From NCBI RefSeq assembly GCF_964199755.1, contig NC_133907.1:1369001-1433000 (forward strand): a stretch of 64,000 nt of DNA, read 5' to 3'. This stretch comes from Larus michahellis. Taxonomy: Eukaryota; Chordata; Aves; Charadriiformes; Laridae. The notes under the pieces were generated by a model, which was not told where the DNA came from, did no database searches, and worked only from the letters and a program-made list of their open reading frames with translations. A program made the translations under genes and the position numbers. Positions within the stretch are counted from its first letter, which is position 1, and every line of letters begins with the position of its first letter. This document shows positions 10,801 through 23,300 of this stretch, one piece after another.

Positions 10801-11380
10801 GGAAGCGGCCTTTCCAGGGACCTGCCAAGGCGAGGCCCGTGTTTTGTCCCGGCTGTACCACGGGCAAAAACCTGCGGCGGCGGCTTCCTGGGGCGGGGGG
10901 CGGCGGCGAACGGACCGAGCCCCCGCCGAGGGCGGGCCGGGCCGTGCGTCATTTGGCTTGGCTTGGACACAACCGACAGTCTGGGGTTTAAATTCCGCCT
11001 GTCGAGGCGGAAATACCGCGTGTCCTCCTCGGCTGCGGTGCCGCTGCCACCGCGGGTGTCACCCGGCGGGCGGACCCCGTCCGCGCTGAAGCCGCTGGCA
11101 CCGCACGGCGCCCCGCGGCCCGACCCCCGCCCGGCCCGGCCCCGCTCCGCTCCGCGCCGCTGCCATGGAGCGACTCGCCGCGCTGCTTCTCCTGCAGGTG
11201 GGTGCGGGCGGGCCCCTTCCCTGCGGAGCCGCCGCGGAGGGCGCTCGTCTGCCCGCGGGCACCGGGCTCGGGGCTCCTGGAAGGGGATTTCCAGGAGCGG
11301 GGCCCTCTGCTCCCCGCGCTGGGACAGCAGGGCGCTGGCGGAGCGCCCGGCGCCCAGTGCTGGCTCTGCTGGGCTGACGG
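10800..11380 (+). promoter_or_regulatory. CDH26: CpG-island promoter of CDH26
   Basis: A GC- and CpG-rich block with several GGGCGGGG/GGCGGCGG-type boxes surrounds the first coding exon. No TATA box sits at a suitable distance from the ATG. The start codon at 11165 has a strong Kozak context (GCTGCCATGG). The 5' UTR is assumed to lie within the block; the exact start site is not visible. Confidence 0.65.
11165..11197 (+). CDS. CDH26: CDH26 exon 1, signal peptide
   Basis: Encodes [11 protein letters not shown] and ends at CAG|GTGGGTGC. The leucine-rich core followed by VTAASS from exon 2 makes a typical secretory signal. The ATG has an excellent Kozak context. Confidence 0.85.
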
Positions 11381-14300
11381 CCATAGAACGGCTTGGGTGG
11401 GAAGGGACCTTGAAGACCACCCAGTGGCAGCCCCTGCCCTGGGCAGGGACACCTCCCACCAGCCCAGGTTGCTCCAAGCCCCGTCCAACCTGGCCTTGAA
11501 CCCCTCCAGGGATGGGGCAGCCACAGCTTCTCTGGGCAGCCTGGGCCAGGGGCTCACCACCCTCACAGCAGAGAATTTCTGCCTGAGATCCATCTCAATC
11601 TCCCCTCTTTCAGTTCAAAACCCTTCCCCTTGTCCTATGGCTCCACTCCCCGATCAAGAGTCCCTCCCCAGCTTCCCTGGAGCCCCTTTAGGGACTGGAA
11701 GGCCGCAGTAATTCAGTGGCATTCCCACCGGTGTTGCTGTGGGGTTCGTGGGGCTGAACTGGGTTGTTCCCGTGTAGCAGAGCCCACGCTGGAGCGGGTA
11801 CAGCAACAGCCCAAGCCATCGCTGGGCAACTGGTGCACATGGAGGAGTGTGCAAGCCCTAAAATACACAGTTAAAGCTTCCAATGTAAATAAAAGTGGCT
11901 ACACATACACAAAGGGGGAAGCAGCTTGTTGGGGGGGGTCCAACAGAGCTCAACCTGGGACAAAGCTAATAAATGCTACGTGCAAGTGTCAGGTTAAGCC
12001 TGGCTGGCTGCTTCTACATCACGGAGGTTTTCCCCAGGTTGCACAACAGCTCTACAGAGCAGCTCCAAGGCGTTACTGGTGAACCCCCATTGCTTGGCAA
12101 ATTTATAACCATGGCAATTTTATTACGTTTCTTCAGGAAAAAAAGGTCATGGGGTAAAGGCCCGACCTTCGCTCGAGTCTAGGCAGGAAGAGCTCTGTGG
12201 CATTTTTTAAATGTGATGGATGAGTCATAAACCCCAAGCTTTCCGAGGAAAGCAGTGGGAGCTCGGAGGAAGGTGTATGCCTGACCTGGGAGCTGATGGC
12301 AACAGTGTAATCTGGGTCTGTCTGACTCCTTTGGGGCGAAAGATTTCAAGTAAAAAGCAGTGTTTGAAGCTGGCGTAGGAAGCTTGTGCTGATAAAAGGG
12401 CAAATCCTGCCAGTTAGGGTGCAGTCACCATTCTCAACAATTTATTTTACTCATCTGCACTAGAGACTTTGGTCCAGTGTTCATTTTCTGGTAAATCAGG
12501 TGTGTTTGGGACACTTAGAGTCACCTGAGAACCTGAAATACTCTCCAAACTTATGTCCTGCCAATACCAGACAAGGTCTAAAGGAGCACTAGACAGAGAG
12601 AGGCGGAGGTGGGTAGTTTCAGAACTGGAGATGCTTGGTTTGAGAAAAGCCACACAGATAACACCCCGGACGGTTAAATGCGGTGTTCGCATGTTTCAGA
12701 GACTGGCATCACCCAACCAGCAAAATTAATACCCGAGCTTTCATGCCAGTTCATTTGGAATGAGATGGACGGTGTTTGTGGAGTTTCCGGGGTTAGATAC
12801 AATTTAATACAATGCTGTCAAAACGGAATCAATATGTTTCTGCGAAGCCAAAGTCCTCCTAGACAACACAGCAATGGTTTCTAGTTAACCACACTTCTCA
12901 CAATCCCTTCTTTCTCCCCACAAGGTTACTGCTGCCAGCAGTTTTTCTCATGAAATTGAAAATGTCAGTTTAAGACAAGCCGTGCGAAAGAAGAGTACTC
13001 AGGTTTGTAGTCAATATTATATAATAATAGATACCCAACTGTTAATATGTAAACTATGACACTAAATACACTTCTTCATCCGATAGTGGATAGATTCTTA
13101 TCAGTTGGACAGTCTGCGTCCTCTACAGCGTACAAAAAGGACCTGGGTTATCACCACCATCGATGTTCAAGAGGAGGACAAAGGCCCGTTCCCAAAATAC
13201 GCTGGGCAGGTACAAAGAACCTCTTTGTAAGGGTTCCACGAGAGCCTCAGTAGGGTGTTCAATCGCCACAGACTCCACACTAAAATGCCAAAGGTGGGAG
13301 GGGGCAAGAACTGTGCGTCAAACGGCACCTTTTTTAAAAAAACCTTATTTGTTCAAAGTTGTCTTATTTACCCAGCGTTGGGTGGAATTGTGTGGTGGGA
13401 GAGTGTATCGCTCCTTCCCACGGGAAGCTGCACATGCTCAGGGAAGGCCGGCGCCGGCGTGGGCGAGCTGAGAGCGCCATGGCCCAGGGCTGTGAACCCA
13501 CCGCGGGGCGCGAACCCGCGCTGGGCTGGGCCCCCGAGGAGGGGGGGCGGCGGGAAGGGAATTGGGCTGAAGTCTTGTTATTTCTGTTCATCTTCCCTAC
13601 TCACACCACTTTGTGCTACTTCTTTTTTTCAAAAGCTGTTCAATAACAAATCATTTAACACATCAGTAAAATATCTAATCAGTGGACCTGGGGTAAATGA
13701 ACCTCCAGAGGTTGGATTGTTTTCTATAGAAGATGACGAAAATGGCCATGTGTACGTGCATCGTACCATTGACAGAGAAAAGACCTCAATTTTTCAGGTA
13801 ATACGCTTAAAAAAAAAATACTTAAGACTGTTGGCAAATATTAATTGCTTTTTCATGGCTAGATGCTTCACACGAGTGAGACACACAGCTTTATGACCTC
13901 CTTTTCTTATTTTGAACCTCTAAATAAACGCTAAGATGATTGTCTCAGCAGAGACCAATAGGTAACTTCCACATCACTCTCGATTATAAACCTTTATCAC
14001 ATGTTTGGACTTCCACAAATATCTGTACGCTTCTTTTTTATCTTTTCTTTTTTTTGGTATGACCTTTGGTCATAATGTACAAAACGAAAAGGTTGCCCTG
14101 AGAGTGCAGGTATGTTACAGCTCTAGTGGCCAGAACACTGAGTTGTAAACCCAAAAACTCCCAAGCAAGAGAATGGAAGCAAACAGTTACGCATTACCAA
14201 AAAATAGATAATACTGGAGGAGCTGCAAAGCTGTATTACTGTAACTTTATATACGAGTAAGCATATGTTTCTCCTTAAAAATCAGAAAAGTGTTCGTAAG

Positions 14301-17300
14301 CAGTAAGTGTAATGAAAGAAATGTGATAACAAATGTACGAATGAAGCAAGTGAGTGTGGGTTTGTTTTCCTCTTGCAAAAAGTCTTCAGTTGTGGCCTCC
14401 TTATGTTTATTGTGATGATTTCCATTTGTGTCTCGCCGGTACCCCAGGGAGAGTTACTGCTCCATGTGGCTTTCTGGGCAAGGTCTTGCCTTCCACAGTG
14501 AGAAGATACATTTTGGAGAGCTTTCTATTCCCCCTCACCCGCCGGGTGGCTGTTCCAGGGCAGATGCCCCGGGCTGGGTTTTAAAGCAGGAAAGCAGGAG
14601 GTGTCCCTGCCCAGGGCAGGGGCTTGGAACTGGGTGATATTTAAGGTCCCTCCCAACCCAAACCATTCTGTGATTCTATGAAATAAGCAAAGGAGAATTC
14701 AGCATTCAGAATTGAATCCCCTGCACATTCATAGATACGGAGCCAGAACATCTTAGAAAATGAAATGTACTACTCAAATAAATGCTTCAGAATTGGGAAG
14801 CACAGGTGAAAGCATTCTTTTGTCTGGCCCCGAGGATATTTATGTATTTTATATTAGGCAGTCATTTCAAATAACCCAGATCCAGCTCCAGGTACTGGGG
14901 TTTTTTTTGAAGTATTGTTTATGCACAGGATGATGTTGATGAATCAACTACCTTTGAAAGGTGAAATAGTGACTTAGTGATGCAACTCAAAGCCAAATGC
15001 TAGCCAAATATGCCTGACGCAGCCTCAAAACTGAAAGTTTCCATTCTGATGTCTAAATGATACCATTTATTCCATTCTGATGTTTGTGTCGCTGCTCATT
15101 TAGATACGTTTCGATATTGTGTACAGAAAAACTGGTGAACCATTGGACCGTCCTTTATTTTTCAAGATAAAGGTTAAAGATATTAATGACAACGCACCTG
15201 AGTTTCCCAAGGAGGAATACAGTGTTACAATAAGAGAGAACCACACTAAAGGTAAGTGCCATCCAAACGAGGGATACCACTGGTTTGTGTATCACTGCTC
15301 TCCTTCTAATTTCTTTGTCTTTCTTTGTCTTTTCTTTCAAAATCTGTTCTCCCCAGGTTTCACTTAAACACTCATGGGTTTAGGGACCATGTCCTGCGAA
15401 GGACTGTTTCCTGCCTCTTGGTTTCTTGTCTGATTAACCGCACTGTACATTAGCATAACGGTGGAGACGTGCTGGGAAAACTCCTAAGATATTTCTTCTA
15501 AACTACAAGCCAGGACTTCAGCAGACTAATCTGAACACAAGCACGCTGCTTCACACAAGATGGTCAGACAAACAGTTTACAGATGCAAAGACTTAGTCGG
15601 GATGTGTAGACGTGGCCATGGTGCCAACTCCTCGGGAGCTGGCTGAGAGCTGGCACAACTAGCTAGGGAATGGTTTTGATAAAGTAAATTCAGGAGTGTG
15701 ATAACTCTCTCTATCGTCTCTCGGGACTTTTGGCAGATTTGCTCCCCAAGTGAGGTGGAGGCCAGAGTCTTGGCAGAGATAACCATAGCCAGGAGAGGAT
15801 ACAGGTGTTCTTAGGACCTGTGAGAAACTCCTTGTCAAGACTAAACACTTCTATTAATGTCTCAATTCTTATCCTAGATGAGCCAGTTTTCCAAGTTACT
15901 GCCTTGGACAAAGATGAAGGCGGCACTGTGAATTCTCAGGTGTCCTATTCTCTAAGTATGCAAATGCCCCTTCCAGATGGATTCACATTTAATATTGATC
16001 CTACCACAGGATCAATATTTCCGACAGGATGCCTGGATTATAAGGTGATGTACATATGGCAGCTTCTTGTCGTTTAATGCATGATACACCTTCACGACAC
16101 ATTAGCCAGCTGTAAGGGGAGGGAGAGTCTCACATCCAGCCTTGCAGCTGTGAGTGGCAAAACGCAGGAACTGCTTCTGAGCTATGTTTGAAAGTTCCTT
16201 TCTTCTGTTTTTCAGACTGCCAACTCTTTCACACTTCTGATTAAAGCCAGTGACCACGGGACTCCCCAGCTCTCATCTACTGCAACAGTGAATGTAGCTG
16301 TTGAAGATGCAAACAACCACCTCCCTGAATTTACTAGGGATCATGTAAGGAAAATCATTATTGCTTTACTGAACCTCCTAAATACAGTTCAGTCCTTCAG
16401 ACTGCTGAGTACACTCAGGAAATGGGAACCCTCAGACACTTGCAGAATGAGGCCAAAACACTTGCAAATGAACTTTATGTGCTAGAAGAAATATCTCTTA
16501 AAAATGTGGACAGTAAAAGAATGCTTGGCTATAGAGAGTGGAAAACTTTGTTAGTTTTCTGTGTGCATCACTAGAGGGCTTTTGTCTCTCTCTTACCCTA
16601 AGGATGCTGACAGACAAGCTTATTCTGTCATCTGCGGAGCTAAGGTGCTGATTACAATCTGCCCTCCTAGTTTTGCTCCACGAAAACCTGAGTGGCCCGA
16701 GGCTGCCCGCCCGCAGGCTCTGCGCCAGGCTGGGCAGGGTGGTGGGTACGGTGGGTCTGCGGCACCTTCTGCCTGCGGAGCCTTTGCTGAGGGTGGGGGC
16801 ACTGAGCTTCTTCCTCTTGGGGAACAGGAATAGTCCTTACTGCTTTCCTTTCCCCTGCCAGTACCTGCTGCAGATTTCGGCGGGTCAGGAACATCCGTCG
16901 GCATTACGGCTCCAAGTGGAAGACAAAGACTCTCCCAACACTCCAGCCTGGAGAGCAAAATACAGAGTAACGGAAGGCAATGAGAAGGAACAGTTCACCA
17001 TTGAGACAGATCCAGTCACAAATGAAGGCATTTTGAGTATTATCAAGGTAAGGAGCAGTAACAGATGACCTGCAGCGTGGCAACGTGTAGCGTGGCCAGT
17101 CTGACTACGAGACCAACAGCTTAGCATCTCGGCTGAGTCTGGTGGGCTCAGCTCACCTCTGCGTTCATCCGATATACAGAGATGATCGCCAAACCAAAGG
17201 TCATAGCTGCTAATCAGACTTTTGTCTGGGGTTTTCAGCCTCTCAATTATGAAGATGACTCTGAGGTGAAACTTGTCATTTCTGTAGCAAATGAAGAACC

Positions 17301-20300
17301 GTTCTTCTTGTGTAAAAATGGCGTTGTGATGATGTCAAGCCTCGAATCCACGAATACAACTGTGAACATCATGGTCTTACAGTCACAACGTGCTCCTAGG
17401 TTTCATCCTCCTATACTTATTGTCCAAAAAGAAGATTCAATGAAGCCTGGGAGAGTATTTAGAAGGTATCCTGCCACATATCCAGGTGATGTGCCAAATA
17501 AGATAAAGTAAGTGGAGATGCTTCTAACTCTCAGAATAAGAATTAGGAATACAAAGAGGTTTTCAAGTTTAATTTGGTATATGTACATATATGAATATAC
17601 ATACACATCTATTTTACAGTTACATGAACGTATACATTAGAGGTGCAGATTTACTGCAGATCCAGATAGCTGGTTCTCTAAGACAGGATTTAAAGGTGCA
17701 ATCAGTCCTTGGTTGCTCAATGTTTCTTTTGTCTTCCAAATAGTTTTGCCTAAAACCAGGTTGCATTATTTATGTATTTTACTTTTATGACAAAACTTTG
17801 ATGCCACAGAAAGGACTAAGGTATGCTTGGCTGTAAGAATGGTAATCATCTGATGTGGAACTAGATGCTTTCTTAGCCCCTGGGAACAGTTTTGATGGGC
17901 CTGTACAAGGTCTGGGGACTTCTATGGGGAACTGTTTGGTGGCTGCGTTGAAATACACAGCTTGTCGTAGCGTTAACAAAAGTAAGCATCACTAACAAGT
18001 AAAAATACCTACAGAGCTCAAAAGGACAAAGAAAGGTGCAGTAGAAATTTTCTATTCTCCAAAATTCATTTAAGAGAATACAGCACTTATAACTTTTTCC
18101 TTTCTTTTTAAGATATGAACTAGCCCATGACCCAGATGGCTGGCTGAGTGTGGATGAGAATTCTGGAGTTCTTACTGTGGCAAAAGAATTCGATCAAGAA
18201 TCTCCTTATGTGAACAACAGCCTGTACACCATCATCGTTCACGCTGTCGATCATGGTGAGTAGCCAGTCAGAAAATATTGAAGCAGTATTTGGCCTGTTT
18301 GAGATGAGGTGCATGTTAGATATAAAATGGTAGCAAGACTAAGGATCTGAGTGGAGAATGGTAATGCAGAACAAATACCCTAACGTTTAAAAGTGGCGTT
18401 ATATGTGATTAGTAGGATAAACCAGACAGAGATCCTGCCAGTGGACTGGCTTTTGTCCATACCCAGTTATGAGTGTTTTTCAGTTTCCTTTACTCCTGTC
18501 TAGGTATTCCACCACAGACTGCTACTGGCACCATCCTGCTTTACTTGTCTGACATGAATGATCATATGCCAACATTAGTGGCTCCTTCTTTAGATGTGTG
18601 TGACAAAAAAGAAGGGACACCTCTCATTATAAGAGCTCAGTCTGCTACAGTCCGGTCAGATTCTGGGCCATTTACATTTGAGCTGGTTGAGGACTCCGAA
18701 GATGTGAAGCATAACTGGAAATTAGGAAGGAACTTTGGTGAGTTCTTCCTTTCGTGTCTTTTCTTGTCCTTCATGAGAAGTTCGTTGTCACTTAATGTGC
18801 CTTCTGGCTATTTCACTGTCTCTTACCTTTATGGTTTGTTACTGATTAGTCTCAGTGAGACTGAAAGGACATGGAAGAACAGCTTTCAAAATATAAAGTT
18901 ACTGCAATTTGAAAAAAGGTTACATCGTTCCTCATCTCAGCTGAGAACGGGACCAGACGCGATGTGCTCACATTGCAGAAAGGGGGATACGACAGCTGAG
19001 GAACGACTGCCGCATTTGATTAACTTCCTAATGAGTTTTAGAGGTTTCAGTGCAGCTATGTCAGGATGCAGCAAGACTGGGACAGATCTGCTTGCCCAGA
19101 AGGCTCAGCAAGGTGATGAAGTGGGATGTCATTTTGTCCTACTTACTATGGTGCGTTAAGGCTGGAAAAAGTATTTGAAATTGGGGTGCAAATGAGTTTC
19201 CCTTCGATTATCAACAGAAGGGACTGCAGAATGTCAGACTTCTTTCTATGAGCCTTGAAGTAATTTGCTTGTCTTCTTTTTAGGGGAGTCAGTTGAACTT
19301 CTAATGCTAAGAAGCCTCCCACAAGGTAGCTACTTGGTACCCCTCGTTATTCAGGACAGGCAAGGATTTTCTATGAGGCAGAACCAGCATGTCAGGCTCT
19401 GCTTTTGCCCAGATGGACATACATGTAAAGATTCACCACTTCCACAAGCAGCAGTGACGCTTGGAGGTGCTGCCATTGCAATAATACTGTTGACTTTCTT
19501 ACTACTGCTGGGTAAGTAACCTCCTAATTTACGTGTGCAAGTTATCTGTCGTCTGCCCATTGGATCTCACTGCAATTGCGGCTCATGAATGTGTGCTAAA
19601 ATCTACCAGCCTTAACAGGAAAGAGCATTTGCCCTGATGTGGTGGTAGAGCGTAGCCAAGGTGCAAGCCGCTAATACTTGCACTCTTCATGGTGCTTCCA
19701 TCCATGTATCCTGGTGCATGACACATTCTCTCTTCAAATTTTAGGAAGACCTTAGTTTTCCAACACAAGACATTGCCATTTCCATCTAGTAACCAAAAAG
19801 ATCTTTTTGCATAGTCAAGAAAACTTTCAAATTACTAGGCACTATGGTACAATGTGTAATGCAGAGGAAGGTGGTATCCAAGGCTGACAACAGAGGGTAA
19901 AAGACACTAGAAGGATGAGGGAAACTTATCTGCACTCATGGTTGGGATGTGAAAAGGTGAGGACTGTGTATTATAGAGAAGAGAAAAAGGGAAGATAACA
20001 TAGATGCATGGAATACTATTGTATGAGCAACAATAAATGCAGGTATATAACTTAGGAAAAAAGAAAATATCTAAACTAAAAAAACCAGAAATGCAGTGTT
20101 ACAGGTGGAATTTTTCAGCTTGTTACTTGTGAAAATCATTATTATATTGTGCCTAGAAGATGACTGGCAAATACAAATATGTTGTTAAGCTGAACTCTAG
20201 TGCAATAAAGTACATATTCTTATTTGCATTGAATAAAATTGAATACTTGACTTTTTGACATTACCCATACCCTGGCTAACTGGAAGTAATGAATTTCCCC

Positions 20301-23300
20301 TGTAGGGTTACAGGAATCAGTAACTGTTTGTTCTAAGCTGCTTCCTCTGTAGTAGCTCATGTTGGTTACTGCTGAAGAGGTGAACTGATGATTCCTTATC
20401 TGAAGCGAAATGTAACAGATTATCTGACCACGGTTCCTCTGGCTATCCGTGAGTGACCTGGCATGCCTGCTCACTGCCGGGCTCTGGAGATAACAGCTTG
20501 CCTTTCTAAAGCAGGCTGACCGCTGCAGGCCAAGCGTGGCATCTGCCCGGCTCCATCGCTGGAGGTTTCCGAGTTGCTCGTGTGGCACTGGGCTGGGTAC
20601 CTCCCCAGCCCCCTGCACGGAGCCATACACGTCCATTTGCAATGCCCGTTTCACCATGCCTTTTCTTGTTTCAACAGTTTCCAGTATTCTGCTTTGCCGG
20701 TTTTACACGCCAGGATCTAAAACCAAAGCCATTGCTCCACTTCAAGAGGGTGAACAGACTTTAATCAACTACAATGAAGAGAGCAGAATGGCTTTGTCTC
20801 AAGTAAGTGCGAGAGCGTGTATTCACGGTACCCCACCAGGGCTGTGTGGCTGAATCCGGTACTAGCCATCTCTTTTATTGTGTTTCCTCTGGTTTTAGAA
20901 TTGAGCAGAATAAAGCTTTTTTGCCACTAAGCATATCTGGGGAGTGGTGTTCTGCAGGGACTGGATAATGCTGCTCTGGTGACAGACTATTATTGCTCCT
21001 ACCGTTTTTCAGGATCAGCGGGACCTTCCCAGGTGCCTCATCCTACTGATGAATCCAACAGAGGAGGAGGCACATCGGCTCTTGTCACACTGCACACACT
21101 GCTGTTTTCAACACTAGTACATGAAAGTGAAAAAGGGAATAGACTGCACAAAAGTGTGATCCTTCACAGCCTCGTTCAGTTTCTTATTAATACCATCCCT
21201 CTCCCCGTACACAGGCTAAGCTGGATATTATGGATCATGCTGCTCTACCACCTGTGCCCGTGGAGGTTAGAGAAAAAGCAATTTCTGAGGTAACTGCCTG
21301 TTCCCTGATGTAAATGCCCTTTTTTATACCGCAGAGATTGGTAATCCAAAGAATGAGGTTTGGTGTTAATAATAGTGGGAAGCGTAATGCAATAGATTTC
21401 AATTAGAAAATAAGTGTCACTTGTTGGAGATTCCACTGCTATTTAAAATACTGTTGACAACTTATTTTTTTCTAACAGCTTTCAGTTTGAGACTCACATT
21501 AGTTAATGTGATAATAACATTAATTAGTTATTGTTCTAAATATTTGGAAGTGCAGTTTCTTCCAAAATTCTTATCACAGTACCTGAACTGATATGCACAA
21601 GATTTTATTCAGTTCTTGATATAAGTGAAATGGAACCACCATTCTTCAGATATCCGTCAAAAACACACCGGTCAACATCTTCTACCTAACATACTCTTGA
21701 AGTGTGGACAGGATTTATAAGTATGACTTTTTATGACTGAAGATGTAATTCTGGGGGTTTGAAGGCTTTTGAGTTTGGTCTGTGGTTTTTCGTACTATAT
21801 TCTCTAACAGGCGTCTGTTTTCATTGTAACGAAAAGGCCTGAAGGAAAGCCTGGTCTACATCAGTAGACGACTGCCATGTGTTCTGTTCATAGGTACGCA
21901 GAGAGAGAGACTCTGAGAACAATCTTTACAGCAGGCAAAGAAAATGTAAAATAGTCTTTTTTATGTATGTGAGAGCCCAATTCCACAATCCTTAAAACCA
22001 TAGTTAGGAGCTGGGATTACCTGTGTGAGCAGACGTTATAAAGTTCTGAGGTTATGTTTGGTGCCGTTAATGAAAAGGAATCCAGCACATTTAGAGGAGG
22101 AACCATATTTAATTACTGGAGATTATGAAGAATGCCTACAGTTGGTGACTCCATGTGCACATAGAGTATGTACTCATAAGAAGAAACAGTCCCTGAGCAG
22201 AAAAGCTGCAATGTAACTGGAGAAGACAGCACAAGAGAAGTGGGTGTAGCAGGGAGAAATAGTTGGATTTATTTCTATCTGAAAGAAATGTTAGTAGGTG
22301 ACTTTATGCTGGTGAAACCTGAGATGCTATGTCTGTCTTCCAGGATGACCTGTACGCGAGGTATGAGACATTCCAAGTAAGACACCTTGATTGCATGATA
22401 CAGAGAGTGGACAAAATACTGGGTCAGGTAAGAAATGAGTGTTGAACCCCTCTTTGTCAAGTTGGCTTGTAAGAATAGGAAAAAAGCCTTGCAAAACTGG
22501 AAAGCTGCCATGGCTTCAGCTGCTCTCTCAGCCCACATCTGAGAAGCATTACAGTCAAAAGCAAGGGACGTATTTGATGGGGAAACACTGAAGACTCTTC
22601 CTTGTTGAACACTTCTTGTGTCCAAGACTTCTTGCTGCCTTGGTCACCCAGCAGTTACTGCACGGCTGGGGTCTGTCACCTCTTAACAAATTCTTCAAGA
22701 GGGGGAAGTGGGGCTGAAATGCTTTCTGTTACTGTGCAGGGTTAAAGGGCGGTTGCCTGCTCTTTCAGCTCCGGGCTAGCAGGGAAATCTTCTTGCCATG
22801 TCCTGCCTGGCCGCTGCACATTCGCAGGCCTGTCCCCCGTGCCTCCTTGGGCCAGACCGCGTGCCCCCACGCACTCAGGCGTACTTGCTCGCTGGCTGGT
22901 CCGGGATAGATGAAATGCTCCGTTCTGCCTCATTTGTACTCTAGGGGAAGTTCAGGCTCTGGTGCAGCTGAGAGTTTCAGTAAAACTTTTTCTTGTGAGA
23001 GAAAGACTCAAACTCTTCACTGTAACCTCCTGGCTTACCTGAATAATTTGCGTATCATGAATTACTTTAATTTTCAAAAGGACAATAGGAGCTTCCATGA
23101 TGATTTGCATTGTTTCTTCCCTTCGTTAGAAACTGTATGAGCAAAACAGTCTGGAAGATTACAGGGCCACCTATGAGCCTCACAGATACGCTGAGGAAGG
23201 AGAACTAGGGCGAAGTAACTCCTTCTGTTCTGTCTCCATTGGCGGTGAGGACTTGCCTGTTGATTTTTTGAACACTCTTGGACCAAAGTTTTCTGTTCTG

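Noticed and set aside
10668..11477. 269-codon minus-strand frame over the CDH26 promoter
   Set aside because: It is antisense to the CpG island, CDH26 exon 1 and a CR1 fragment, which explains the absence of stops. Composition is Arg/Pro/Ala low-complexity.
18473..19159. Independent 228-aa single-exon gene
   Set aside because: Its middle is CDH26 exon 11 with perfect splice sites; the remainder is intron. Kept only as a retained-intron observation.
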